Shown in pieces: positions 13,574 through 21,137 of a stretch of 34,889 nt of DNA (positions within the stretch are counted from its first letter, which is position 1; each line of letters starts with the position of its first letter). The notes under the pieces were generated by a model. That model was not told the origin of the DNA, ran no database searches, and saw only the letters and a list, made by a program, of their open reading frames with translations. Source of the stretch: a virus; IMG/VR virus record IMGVR_UViG_3300022602_004010, positions 1 through 34,889 of that record; one strand, given 5' to 3'. The translations under genes were made by a program, and so were the position numbers.

Positions 13574-14911
13574 TTAGTACGTTTGATTCCACCCATTTAT
13601 GGTCTTGGTCCAAATGGCTTTTACATTTGACCACGTATTTGACGCGGTTTTGACTTTTACGTTGGATACATAGTGCCAACTTCCGTCTGTGCTTTTAACT
13701 TTTGTACCGCCTGATGTAATCATTGGATAGAGCACATTACCCCATGGTGCTCCTAATCCTGTAACTGCATCCCATCCAGATGTTGCAGCGTATCCAGTTA
13801 AATTGTAATCGTCATTATTGCCACTGGTAATATCATAAAACCCACTGGCATTTGAGTACAATATGGAATGTATCGATGATGTGTTGTTGCCAACTATCGG
13901 TCTTCTTCCGCCATTTAATGATATAACTCTAGCTATTAGTCCTGCTAATATAGGGGTAGAGGCACTGGTGCCATAAACTCCAGTAACTATATTACCACCA
14001 AACCAAAAATCATAACTTTGGAACGGTGCCGAAATATCTGGCACACCACGCCCTATTAAATTTCCACCAATATTTCCTAACGTTCCGGTGGTTAAAGTAA
14101 CTGTTGGGCCGTTTGTTATGCCATTAAAAGTATTATATGTTCTACCATTTTGCCAAGCAGGTACAGAAAAAAGTGTGCTTATACCACCGCCCGATGCATA
14201 TGGTGCAACTTCAGATGATCTTATGTTAGCAGATGTTAAATTTAATATAGTTCCGCCTACTGCAATTACGTTTGGACTCGTTGCAGGATATGCTGCCGAA
14301 TCAGGACCATAGAGTCCAAGATTTTGATTCCCTTCAGATCCGTAGTCTCCGCTAGCTGCTAAAACCGTAATTCCTTTTGCGGCAGCATTTGCCAATGGAG
14401 TTTCCAAGAAAGGACCAAGACCATAGTATTCATCAATGGCGTAACTTATTGAAATAACATCGCAGTTTTCTGCAACCATTCGATTTATGATATTAGTCCA
14501 GTTTGAAACTATTCCAGATTGTGTAGATGCGTTGTTACCAACAAATATAACAATATTAGCAGATGGAACAATACTGGCAACACAATATAAGTCTAGTGTG
14601 TTTTCTAAGCTGTCGTTTGCAGGATTGTTTATATTTCCATCAAAGGTCCCGCCGCCATCAATTGATATAGTAGTGATAGTAGGCGGAGATGCTATACCCA
14701 AATTAGATAAAGATGCAACTAAATCACTGTATATAAATCCATTGCCTCCACTAAAAATACCAACTTTAACATTAGCACCATTACTTGTGGGAAAATTATA
14801 TGCAGTGGCAACTTGAAGAGTGGTGATATTCCCGCTGATACCCACAATGTTACTAAATGAAGCAGTTACATTTCCGATACTCGAAATGCAAGAATAATTA
14901 TTTGCTTGCAT
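13574..14911 (-). CDS. sedolisin-type (S53) serine peptidase with virion-like C-terminal tail
   Basis: 445 residues from ATG 14911, two bases after the preceding stop; an earlier TTG at 14932 lies inside the previous gene. The catalytic core follows sedolisin/kumamolisin: QVATAYNFP opening, Glu103 and Asp107 (ENTLD), Asp189 in SGDYGSEG, VIAVGGT, SGGGIST..PAWQ, Ser316 in GTSASTP, and a Ca2+-site end (FYDITSG ... SGWDAVTGLG). Spacing Glu103-Asp189 is 86, as in kumamolisin. The usual prodomain is absent. The last 50 residues form W-x-x-V-K repeats (GSWHYVSNVKV, NTWSNVKAIWTK) like ends of phage adhesion proteins. Probably a virion-borne protease that degrades host surface protein or matures fibres. 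Phage sedolisins are unfamiliar to me. Confidence 0.88.
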   Translation of the reverse strand: MQANNYSCISSIGNVTASFSNIVGISGNITTLQVATAYNFPTSNGANVKVGIFSGGNGFIYSDLVASLSNLGIASPPTITTISIDGGGTFDGNINNPANDSLENTLDLYCVASIVPSANIVIFVGNNASTQSGIVSNWTNIINRMVAENCDVISISYAIDEYYGLGPFLETPLANAAAKGITVLAASGDYGSEGNQNLGLYGPDSAAYPATSPNVIAVGGTILNLTSANIRSSEVAPYASGGGISTLFSVPAWQNGRTYNTFNGITNGPTVTLTTGTLGNIGGNLIGRGVPDISAPFQSYDFWFGGNIVTGVYGTSASTPILAGLIARVISLNGGRRPIVGNNTSSIHSILYSNASGFYDITSGNNDDYNLTGYAATSGWDAVTGLGAPWGNVLYPMITSGGTKVKSTDGSWHYVSNVKVKTASNTWSNVKAIWTKTINGWNQTY

Positions 14912-14913
14912 AT

Positions 14914-17223
14914 TTAGAAAGTCTGATACCAAATATCGCCAACGCTACCTTGGCTGTTTGTTGGTGCAACATTTGCAACCCAAGTATATCTTGCTACATT
15001 AGACACCATTGCAATGTTGCCATTTGCAATTAGATTAGTGGTGGCAATAACATTTGCACCACTTACGTTTGCAGTAGCAGATACTCCACCAATCATGGAA
15101 ATTAACGATTGTGTAAATGTTGCAGTTTGTACTCCACCAATTTGGAACACACCGTTACCACCAGAAGTAGCAAATGCCAGTGAACTGGATCCGTTGTAGA
15201 CCGACGAAGTTGTGGTCGAAAAATGCGAGTTTGCATAAGTTTCAAATGCGCCAACATTGGCACTGAGTGTGGCAACCACTGTGTTGGCTGCAGTAATTTG
15301 ATTGCCTAGGGTTACACCGGTTGTGTACAGTCCGGCAGCGTTGGATTGCCAAGCAGTGGTTATACTGTAAATTATACTTGCACCATTTGAATACAAATAA
15401 TTGTTGGTGAATATGTTGCCTACTGTAATATTTCCTGCAGTATAAACTGATCCTACAGTAACACTTCCTGACATAGATACATTACTGGTATTAGAGCCAA
15501 TAGTGATAGTATTAGCAGTATTAAATATTGTGGCCGATGTTGATGTTGTTCTTAATCTACCACCAGTGACATAGATATTTCCACCAACTACAGTATTTCC
15601 AGTGTTGTTGATATTTCCTACGACTGTTAGGGTGGTCACATTGGCTGTCACAATATTGGCAAATGTGACGTTGGCATTGCCAACAGTGATGTTACCACCC
15701 AGGTATGCGACTAGATTTACATTCGAATATATACTATTCTGGAATCCGCTCACAAGATAATTTGCGGCATTGATATTGGCATTGAGGCCGGCTATTGATA
15801 CTGCCAAGGCAGCCTCGTTGGCATTGTTGGTCAAGATGTCATTGTACAATACCGCAGTATTTGCTTGCCAAGCAGTGGTCACTGCGGCAATGGCTGTGTT
15901 GGCAGCCTTGACATTGGCATTGGTACTGGCAATCGCAGCATTGGCTGCGGGAATTACACTGTTTTCAATGTAGTTGATTGCACTGTTGATATTGCTGGCA
16001 GTATTGCCCAAATTGGCATAAATTGCCAATACGTTGGCACTGAGCGCAGCGGACAAATTAGAAACAGTGTTTGAATTGGTAGAAATTTTTGCGTTGGCAG
16101 CCGCAACATTGGCTGCCGACAGTGTCAAGTTTGCTGTAAATTCGTTATTCAAGACCGATACGCTGGTAATTGTGGCGCTCATTTCAGTTGTCAATGTGGT
16201 CAAATTACTGTTGATACTGGTAACATTGGAACTCAATGCCGAAGACAAATTTGCAACATTGCTGTTTACTAGAGCAACACTGGCAACTGTGGTTGCAACT
16301 GTGGCCGAAATATTGCTGACATTGCTGTTAATACCAGGAATAAGAGTATTGACAATTGTGGTAATATTGTTCAGTGCACCGTTTAGATTACTGTCGTTGT
16401 TTAATATGTTTGCAGTATTGGCCTGTATTGGTGCAATCAATGCGTTCACATAACTGACCACTGCTGAATTAGCAGTGACAATGGCAGCATTGGCCGCGGT
16501 GATGTTGGCACGCAAACTGCTGATTTCAGTTTCTTGAACGGCTGCGTTGGCAGTGACCGATGCAATTTGACTGTTAACATAACTGACAACACCGGTATTG
16601 GCAGTGACAATGGCAGCATTGGCCGCGGTGATATAATTGGCCAGCGTTACTTCGTTGGCGTTGTTGGTTTGTATGTCTGCATACAGCGTTGCAGCATTGG
16701 CTTGCCAGGCTGCGGATACTGCGGTTATTTGTGTAGATTGTGTTGCGGCATTGGCAAACAACACATTGATATTGTTCAATGCGCCATTAAGCGCAGCATT
16801 GGCAGTAAAACTGTTGGCCACTAGAGCGCTCAATGATCCGGTTACCGATTCGACATAGTTTACCACCGCGGTGTTGGCGGTAACAATTGCGGCATTTGCG
16901 GCCGCGACATTGGCTTGAATTGCGGTTATGGTTGAATTTGTGGGAAGATAATACCCTACATTGGCATTGCTGTAGGTGTATTGACTAAAGATTGAGTTAA
17001 CGTAACCGGTGCTGGCTGCTCCGGTTACATCGTTAACTGAAAGAAGAATATTACCAGTTCGATTGGCAACTGTTAAAACTGGTGCATTCAGTGTGATTGT
17101 GACATTGCCGTTTGCAATATTGGCAAAGTTGTCATCAATTATTTCAAATGCGTTGCGTAATGGTGTGCCTGTGCCATCATTGGCAGAATTACCTGTGAAT
17201 ACGTAAGAAATAAAACCCATCAT
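14914..17223 (-). CDS. long Ala/Asn-rich fibre-like structural protein
   Basis: 769 residues. N-terminus YVFTGNSANDGTGTPLRNAF and EIIDDNFANI is a widespread opening of fibre or baseplate-attached proteins in marine myoviruses. Residues about 90-560 are low-complexity helical repeats: AANAAIVTANTAVV occurs three times with variants, and AAWQANAATLY-like blocks alternate with it, predicting a trimeric coiled coil or helical shaft. The C-terminal part turns beta-rich and ends QGSVGDIWYQTF, another virion-protein hallmark. ATG at 17223 (or 17220). Expressed from a CATAAATA late-type promoter 18 bases upstream, with the sedolisin gene following at once. Confidence 0.82.
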   Translation of the reverse strand: MMGFISYVFTGNSANDGTGTPLRNAFEIIDDNFANIANGNVTITLNAPVLTVANRTGNILLSVNDVTGAASTGYVNSIFSQYTYSNANVGYYLPTNSTITAIQANVAAANAAIVTANTAVVNYVESVTGSLSALVANSFTANAALNGALNNINVLFANAATQSTQITAVSAAWQANAATLYADIQTNNANEVTLANYITAANAAIVTANTGVVSYVNSQIASVTANAAVQETEISSLRANITAANAAIVTANSAVVSYVNALIAPIQANTANILNNDSNLNGALNNITTIVNTLIPGINSNVSNISATVATTVASVALVNSNVANLSSALSSNVTSINSNLTTLTTEMSATITSVSVLNNEFTANLTLSAANVAAANAKISTNSNTVSNLSAALSANVLAIYANLGNTASNINSAINYIENSVIPAANAAIASTNANVKAANTAIAAVTTAWQANTAVLYNDILTNNANEAALAVSIAGLNANINAANYLVSGFQNSIYSNVNLVAYLGGNITVGNANVTFANIVTANVTTLTVVGNINNTGNTVVGGNIYVTGGRLRTTSTSATIFNTANTITIGSNTSNVSMSGSVTVGSVYTAGNITVGNIFTNNYLYSNGASIIYSITTAWQSNAAGLYTTGVTLGNQITAANTVVATLSANVGAFETYANSHFSTTTSSVYNGSSSLAFATSGGNGVFQIGGVQTATFTQSLISMIGGVSATANVSGANVIATTNLIANGNIAMVSNVARYTWVANVAPTNSQGSVGDIWYQTF
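16472..16503 (-). repeat. 32-base direct repeat, copy 1
   Basis: Exact 32-base match to 16601-16632, 129 bases (43 codons) apart in the same frame, inside the fibre-like gene. It encodes the core of the AANAAIVTAN repeat. Confidence 0.85.
16601..16632 (-). repeat. 32-base direct repeat, copy 2
   Basis: Second exact copy of the repeat at 16472-16503. Identity at the DNA level, including wobble positions, indicates recent duplication or gene conversion within the shaft. Confidence 0.85.
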
Positions 17224-17224
17224 T

Positions 17225-17243
17225 ATACCCTGTTATAGGGTAT
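17225..17243. other. 6-bp inverted repeat just before the long fibre gene
   Basis: ATACCC and GGGTAT flank a seven-base loop immediately before ATG 17223. It would form a small hairpin in the 5' leader and contains the AGGG that could act as ribosome-binding site, so it may modulate translation. Confidence 0.4.
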
Positions 17244-17248
17244 TTATG
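17241..17248 (-). promoter_or_regulatory. late-promoter-like octamer (CATAAATA)
   Basis: Minus-strand CATAAATA 18 bases before ATG 17223, in the 107-base gap after the UV endonuclease gene. Best match in this window to the T4 late TATAAATA core. Confidence 0.6.
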
Positions 17249-17330
17249 ACTAGAGTCCTAGTTGGCGTGCTTTAAAGACGCAATACAATTAATGAACAAG
17301 GGATTGTCTGCTGACCAAACATCTTTAAAA

Positions 17331-18401
17331 TTAGGAATTGGACGTGGAGTCTGCTTCAATCTCAAGAATAGGACTCACGGTATCTTTATTGCCTTTCCAG
17401 AACTCCGCCAATTGGGCACTAGCTAGATTTTTCCCTTTTGCTTCAACTTGTACGTCAGCCCATTCCCAATGCTCTCTAGCCCAATCATTTACGGCATTAT
17501 TCCACATAAAATCACTATGTGCACGGAGTTTTTGTTTTTTATATCCTCGCGATAATAATTCTTCAAGATTAGGGAGTTCATTTATATTGTGTCCTTGAAG
17601 TACATCTTCTCTGCTTTGAGAGTAATGTATCACTGGTCGAACACCTCGCCATGAATCAATCACACGTAAACATCTATCATCTTTCCCCTTGATATACTCT
17701 CCGGTTCTGACGAAGTGGTGGTGTATATCAAGCACGAGTGCACAGGTGTCTGCGAGTTCAAGGCTGGCGTCAAGGCCCCAAGACATTTCGTCATTTTCAA
17801 TTGTAAGGCAGTTCCTAGCCTCGGGTGATAAACGTCCAAATACGTCTTTAATTCCCTGTGGACCCTTACGCCCGGAGATGTGAACGTTGATTTTAAAGTC
17901 CTGGAATCGAACGCCGTATCCCATCCAACGGGCCATATCTGCATGATACTCAAACTCCTCTATACTTCTATTTACTATATCTGGATTGTCGCTGGCAAGA
18001 ACACAGAATTGTCCGGGATGGAAACTGATACGCACACCCAGACGTCGAGCAGTCTCACCAATGGGTGCAAATATCTTGGCACAGTGGTCTTGTATCTCCG
18101 GTCGTTGCCACCAAGCCTGCCAGTCCTTTTCGGTATAGCCTTGCAGCATTTCACTGCCCAAACGCACCATTCTGCGTTCGGCGGGCAATGTGGCCACACG
18201 CTCAATCAACTTCACCGCGGCTGCAGCATTGTGATTCATGATCTCCCACTGCCGTTGCTCGGCTTCACTCTTGTGCTCACGTAGCCAGCGCATGGTGGTG
18301 CTCCGCCCGTTTAGGTCTCGATCCTTAGCGTTCACCTTCATGCCACCACATTCGGAAGGGTCGTTAAGCCATTTGCAACAAAAGCCGATTTTTTTAGTCA
18401 T
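17331..18401 (-). CDS. uvsE: UV damage endonuclease (UvdE/UVDE)
   Basis: 356 residues, TIM-barrel endonuclease that nicks DNA 5' of UV photoproducts. Diagnostic blocks: KIGFCCKWLND start, RISFHPGQF (metal His), INVHISG, LTIENDEMSW, LDIHHHFV, HYSQSR, HSDFMWN and VQVEAKGKN, together supplying the His/Glu/Asp residues of the Mn cluster. Common in T4-like marine phages and consistent with life in lit surface water. ATG at 18401 is fixed by the conserved KIGFCCKW start. A consensus sigma70 promoter (TTGACA-17-TATAAT) ends only 5 bases before this ATG and there is no Shine-Dalgarno sequence, so the message may be leaderless. Confidence 0.96.
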   Translation of the reverse strand: MTKKIGFCCKWLNDPSECGGMKVNAKDRDLNGRSTTMRWLREHKSEAEQRQWEIMNHNAAAAVKLIERVATLPAERRMVRLGSEMLQGYTEKDWQAWWQRPEIQDHCAKIFAPIGETARRLGVRISFHPGQFCVLASDNPDIVNRSIEEFEYHADMARWMGYGVRFQDFKINVHISGRKGPQGIKDVFGRLSPEARNCLTIENDEMSWGLDASLELADTCALVLDIHHHFVRTGEYIKGKDDRCLRVIDSWRGVRPVIHYSQSREDVLQGHNINELPNLEELLSRGYKKQKLRAHSDFMWNNAVNDWAREHWEWADVQVEAKGKNLASAQLAEFWKGNKDTVSPILEIEADSTSNS

Positions 18402-18406
18402 AACGT

Positions 18407-18435
18407 ATTATACTGTTTGCGCCATTCTTTGTCAA
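18407..18435 (-). promoter_or_regulatory. consensus sigma70 promoter of uvsE
   Basis: TTGACA, 17-base spacer, TATAAT on the minus strand: a perfect match. Transcription would start at about 18400-18401, the first base of the uvsE start codon. Confidence 0.88.
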
Positions 18436-18866
18436 CTGTAGATCCATCCCAGATTTTCCAGTCGATGAATCCAGGTAAAAATTGGAGTATCAAAGTACAG
18501 TTCCCATCGACCGTTCCAGCCCATGTAAGTTGCGCTGGCGTGAAATTCGGGCAAATGGTCCTGCTGGCTGGCCCAGGGTTCGGGATAAACCGGATAGTAT
18601 CTACTGCTCCATTTGAACCGGTCCAGTCGCATGCCTTCAAATTCCACGTATTCGATTTCCAGTGCTGTTTCGGGCAAGTCATTGGTTTTGTTGTAAAAAT
18701 CCAAAAATACCGTGTGTGCACCAGCAGACAAATCCAAATCAAAATTCAGTGCCATGGGCTGTGACACGATCAATTCGGTGTTGACAGTTGCGGCATCAAC
18801 ACCATAATTGATTTTGGGCACACCGTGTGGAATCAGCCCAATACTAAATCTGGTACTGTATTGCAT
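18432..18866 (-). CDS. beta-sandwich protein, possibly carbohydrate-binding-like
   Basis: 144 residues. The stretch LNFDLDLSAGAHTVFLDFYN and the following ETALEIEYVEFEGM alternate as in Ca-dependent carbohydrate-binding modules (beta-sandwich with exposed acidic loop). The C-terminal half is rich in Trp and Tyr (WSSRYYPVYPEPW, WELYFDTPIFTW). No catalytic motif. Its ATG lies inside the end of the radical SAM gene, an overlap of 23 bases, so the two are probably translated together and may form an enzyme-substrate or enzyme-partner pair. Assignment as carbohydrate binder is tentative. Confidence 0.7.
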   Translation of the reverse strand: MQYSTRFSIGLIPHGVPKINYGVDAATVNTELIVSQPMALNFDLDLSAGAHTVFLDFYNKTNDLPETALEIEYVEFEGMRLDRFKWSSRYYPVYPEPWASQQDHLPEFHASATYMGWNGRWELYFDTPIFTWIHRLENLGWIYS

Positions 18867-20133
18867 CTAAAAATTCTCGATATTCAGGATAAAAATCGTG
18901 TGCATTTAATCCAAATTCTTGATCCCAACGCTGGAGCCATTTGGCCAATTCTACACGCAATTCTGCGACATTTTCGGGCTCGGGTTGTTGCAACATACGT
19001 ATCATGGCATCACATTCTCTTCTAAGCGTGGTTCCCAATACACCAACATTGCGCCCGGTTGACAGTCCCACAATGTTATCGGGCGAGATTTGATCTTTGA
19101 CAGTTTGGTAATTTTGAACAAGAGTTTGTCGAAATTCAAAAGGCAACACCGACACCTGCAGATATCGAGGATTGATCAATGGTATTCCCTGTATCGGCAG
19201 GCCCATGTTCCAGGCCCACAATATGTATCGGTGATAATTGTTTATGTTCAACAGTTGCGGCACTGATCTAAGTACTACATGAAATTGATCAGTTTGTTGG
19301 GCATGTAGTAGTTTGATATTGTCAAGCACGGTGTCAGTGTCGCTGAGTTGTCTAATATAGTGATTGTTGGCTTCAACACTTTCTATGCTGATTTCTATAT
19401 CGCAACTGCGAAACCGTTTTAGTCGGTCCACTAGACCTTGATTCATTATTGTGCCGTTTGTGACAAAACTAATAGATATTGATTGGCGACGGTTTTCCAG
19501 TAAAAAATCCAGCAGTTCGGGAAAACGTTTGTTCAACAAAGGCTCCCCGCCCATGAAGTGCAATCGATTCAGGTTGGGCACTGACATTATGCTGTCAAGA
19601 AAATTTTGCCAGGCCACCGGATCCTGTGTCCAATTTTGATTGGCCGATTGATCTATCAATTGCCATTTGGTAAAAATACTGCTTATTCTGCTGCTGGCTC
19701 GCGGATTGCACATCTTACAGGCAAGATTGCATTCATTTCCCAAATCCACATGCCAGTCAATGGGTTGACGAGTGATCTCATCAGATTCGAATATTTCGTA
19801 CATTGGTCCCTGCAGATAACTTCGATCAAACGCCTGCTCGGTAAAGATCACACTTTTGAAATTTTCTTTTATTCGCCGGCTTTCATATCCAACACTTTCT
19901 TCACGATAACAACCGATGCATTGCGAAAGAGGATTCTCGGTTTTTATTTTGGCTCGCATCAACTGCATGGGTTCAGCCGAATACCATTCAGACACAGTCA
20001 TGCGTTTTAGATTGTATTTTTCGAGATTGGTGTGCGGTGCATGTTTTTCACTGCAACAGGCTCCGAAACTACCGTCCCAATACACATGGAGGTTGGTCCA
20101 CGGCACGTTGCAAAATACGTTTTGATTTGCCAT
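18844..20133 (-). CDS. radical SAM protein with N-terminal auxiliary Cys clusters (twitch/SPASM-like)
   Basis: 429 residues. The [4Fe-4S]-SAM motif is CNLACKMC (Cys135, 139, 142), followed by the GGEP block (FMGGEPLL) and SFVTNGT. Before it lie Cys8, Cys26-Cys27 and Cys72-x2-Cys75 in an arrangement shared, at the same 18-residue spacing, with the radical SAM protein at 33013-34191; these probably hold one or two extra Fe-S clusters. SPASM or twitch domains normally follow the barrel, so an N-terminal set is distinctive. Such enzymes often modify peptides. Preceded by a small conserved gene and overlapped at its end by the beta-sandwich gene. Substrate unknown. Confidence 0.88.
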   Translation of the reverse strand: MANQNVFCNVPWTNLHVYWDGSFGACCSEKHAPHTNLEKYNLKRMTVSEWYSAEPMQLMRAKIKTENPLSQCIGCYREESVGYESRRIKENFKSVIFTEQAFDRSYLQGPMYEIFESDEITRQPIDWHVDLGNECNLACKMCNPRASSRISSIFTKWQLIDQSANQNWTQDPVAWQNFLDSIMSVPNLNRLHFMGGEPLLNKRFPELLDFLLENRRQSISISFVTNGTIMNQGLVDRLKRFRSCDIEISIESVEANNHYIRQLSDTDTVLDNIKLLHAQQTDQFHVVLRSVPQLLNINNYHRYILWAWNMGLPIQGIPLINPRYLQVSVLPFEFRQTLVQNYQTVKDQISPDNIVGLSTGRNVGVLGTTLRRECDAMIRMLQQPEPENVAELRVELAKWLQRWDQEFGLNAHDFYPEYREFLDAIQYQI

Positions 20134-20141
20134 TGATTTTG

Positions 20142-20366
20142 TTACTGGATTGGTTGGTCCACATCCATGTTGTCGACGTCGGGTATACCAAACAGTTTCA
20201 GTATCCGGTTGACATTTTTGGGTGCTTTAAAAGGAACATGTTCGGGCAAAAATACACTTTTTAAATCACCATTTGAGTCTAGTATAAATCCATAATCCTC
20301 ATTTGTGATATCTCCGGGATATTCTGATTCATCGAATGTATCAACCAGCATTACTTGTTTACCCAT
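20142..20366 (-). CDS. small conserved phage-type protein
   Basis: 74 residues, acidic. A first half with an exposed loop (SEYPGDITNEDYGFILDSNG) is followed by LPEHVPFKAPKNVNRILKLF, a patch I associate with short hypothetical proteins of marine T4-like phages. No enzymatic motif. First gene after a consensus sigma70 promoter and a late-type octamer, 8 bases before the radical SAM gene, so it is expressed with it and might be its peptide substrate or accessory; this is only suggested by position. Confidence 0.72.
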   Translation of the reverse strand: MGKQVMLVDTFDESEYPGDITNEDYGFILDSNGDLKSVFLPEHVPFKAPKNVNRILKLFGIPDVDNMDVDQPIQ

Positions 20367-20391
20367 AATTGACTCCAGTGTTGTATAATAG

Positions 20392-20398
20392 TATTTAA
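20392..20398 (-). promoter_or_regulatory. late-promoter-like heptamer (TTAAATA)
   Basis: Minus-strand TTAAATAC 26 bases before ATG 20366, inside an inverted repeat formed by GTATAAT and ATTATAC (20409-20383). Lies downstream of the sigma70 promoter, so this unit may be read both early and late. Confidence 0.45.
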
Positions 20399-20402
20399 CA
20401 CA

Positions 20403-20432
20403 ATTATACTACTCTTGCGATGCAATTGTCAA
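20403..20432 (-). promoter_or_regulatory. consensus sigma70 promoter of the radical SAM unit
   Basis: TTGACA, 18-base spacer, TATAAT on the minus strand, with the -35 inside the end of the wall-hydrolase gene. Both hexamers are perfect. Confidence 0.8.
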
Positions 20433-21014
20433 CTCGGACGTTTTGTCCGCATAAAATATATGACCGCCGATTCTATTGATGCGATGCTTTTGTCGAGCCC
20501 AAGTTGGGTGAATATGGACCTCGTGAAAATACTCAGCGTCCGCATATTTGTCACGGAGTTCTTGGTATCCACCTTCAAGAAGTTCTCTAGCGACGGCAAC
20601 ACTATTTTCCCAACGGCTATCTGTATAGTTAATTTTACGTACATTTTCACATCTCCATGAGAATTGGCAAACTACTCGGCTTGTCCAAACTGTTTGAGTT
20701 TCCTTTATTCGCTCGACTGTTTTAAAAACTACCCCTGTGGTAATTTCTCTAACACGAGTCACTGTTTGAGGTATACTAAAAACGGTCTTTTGATTTACAA
20801 CTCCGCAAATGCTATTTGGGAATTTGTCATCACGGCTTCGGTTAATGGTAACCAGGCCCACTGCCACTTTGCCTTCTTCACTTTCTAAACCGGCTTCGTA
20901 ATAGATATTACGAGCCAAACAATCTAGGTCATGTTTATTGACCTCATCTGCATGACCGGGTGCCATTACGGTCAGGGCTATGATTGCTACTAAGATACCA
21001 AGTATCTTGTTCAT
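20409..21014 (-). CDS. secreted cell-wall hydrolase (SleB / Hydrolase_2 family), likely endolysin
   Basis: 201 residues. Cleavable signal peptide: Lys3, hydrophobic core to about 18, and cleavage near GHA-DEV (22/23). The mature domain opens LDCLARNIYYEAGLES with catalytic Glu40, then GKVAVGLVTINR, CQFSW near 117 and a C-terminal GGHIFY. Family members are peptidoglycan lytic enzymes (SleB, CwlJ). With a Sec signal it would reach the periplasm without a classical holin pore. Strong AGGAGG ribosome-binding site before ATG 21014. Stands alone between two promoters, flanked by virion genes, in keeping with a late lysis gene. Confidence 0.9.
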   Translation of the reverse strand: MNKILGILVAIIALTVMAPGHADEVNKHDLDCLARNIYYEAGLESEEGKVAVGLVTINRSRDDKFPNSICGVVNQKTVFSIPQTVTRVREITTGVVFKTVERIKETQTVWTSRVVCQFSWRCENVRKINYTDSRWENSVAVARELLEGGYQELRDKYADAEYFHEVHIHPTWARQKHRINRIGGHIFYADKTSELTIASQE

Positions 21015-21044
21015 GTCATGTCCTCCTATTTTCTTCTTGTAATC

Positions 21045-21052
21045 TATTTAAG
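21045..21052 (-). promoter_or_regulatory. late-promoter-like octamer (CTTAAATA)
   Basis: Minus-strand CTTAAATA 31 bases before the wall-hydrolase ATG, same form as at 303-310. The rest of the 120-base gap is AT-rich, with TATTATAACTATAG as a possible sigma70 -10 region but no good -35. Confidence 0.45.
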
Positions 21053-21137
21053 AACAATTATCTATAGTTATAATACTAGATAAGTCATTTGTGATTGTCT
21101 TAAATAACGATCTTGACGTTTTTTCGCCATTAAAACC

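Noticed and set aside
15770-16453. Plus-strand open frames opposite the Ala/Asn-rich fibre gene
   Set aside because: Low-complexity mirror of the GCN/AAY-rich coding strand; no ribosome-binding site or family resemblance.
17249-17330. tRNA or small RNA in the gap after uvsE
   Set aside because: No cloverleaf arms or T-loop consensus could be formed; nothing else recognised in these 80 bases.
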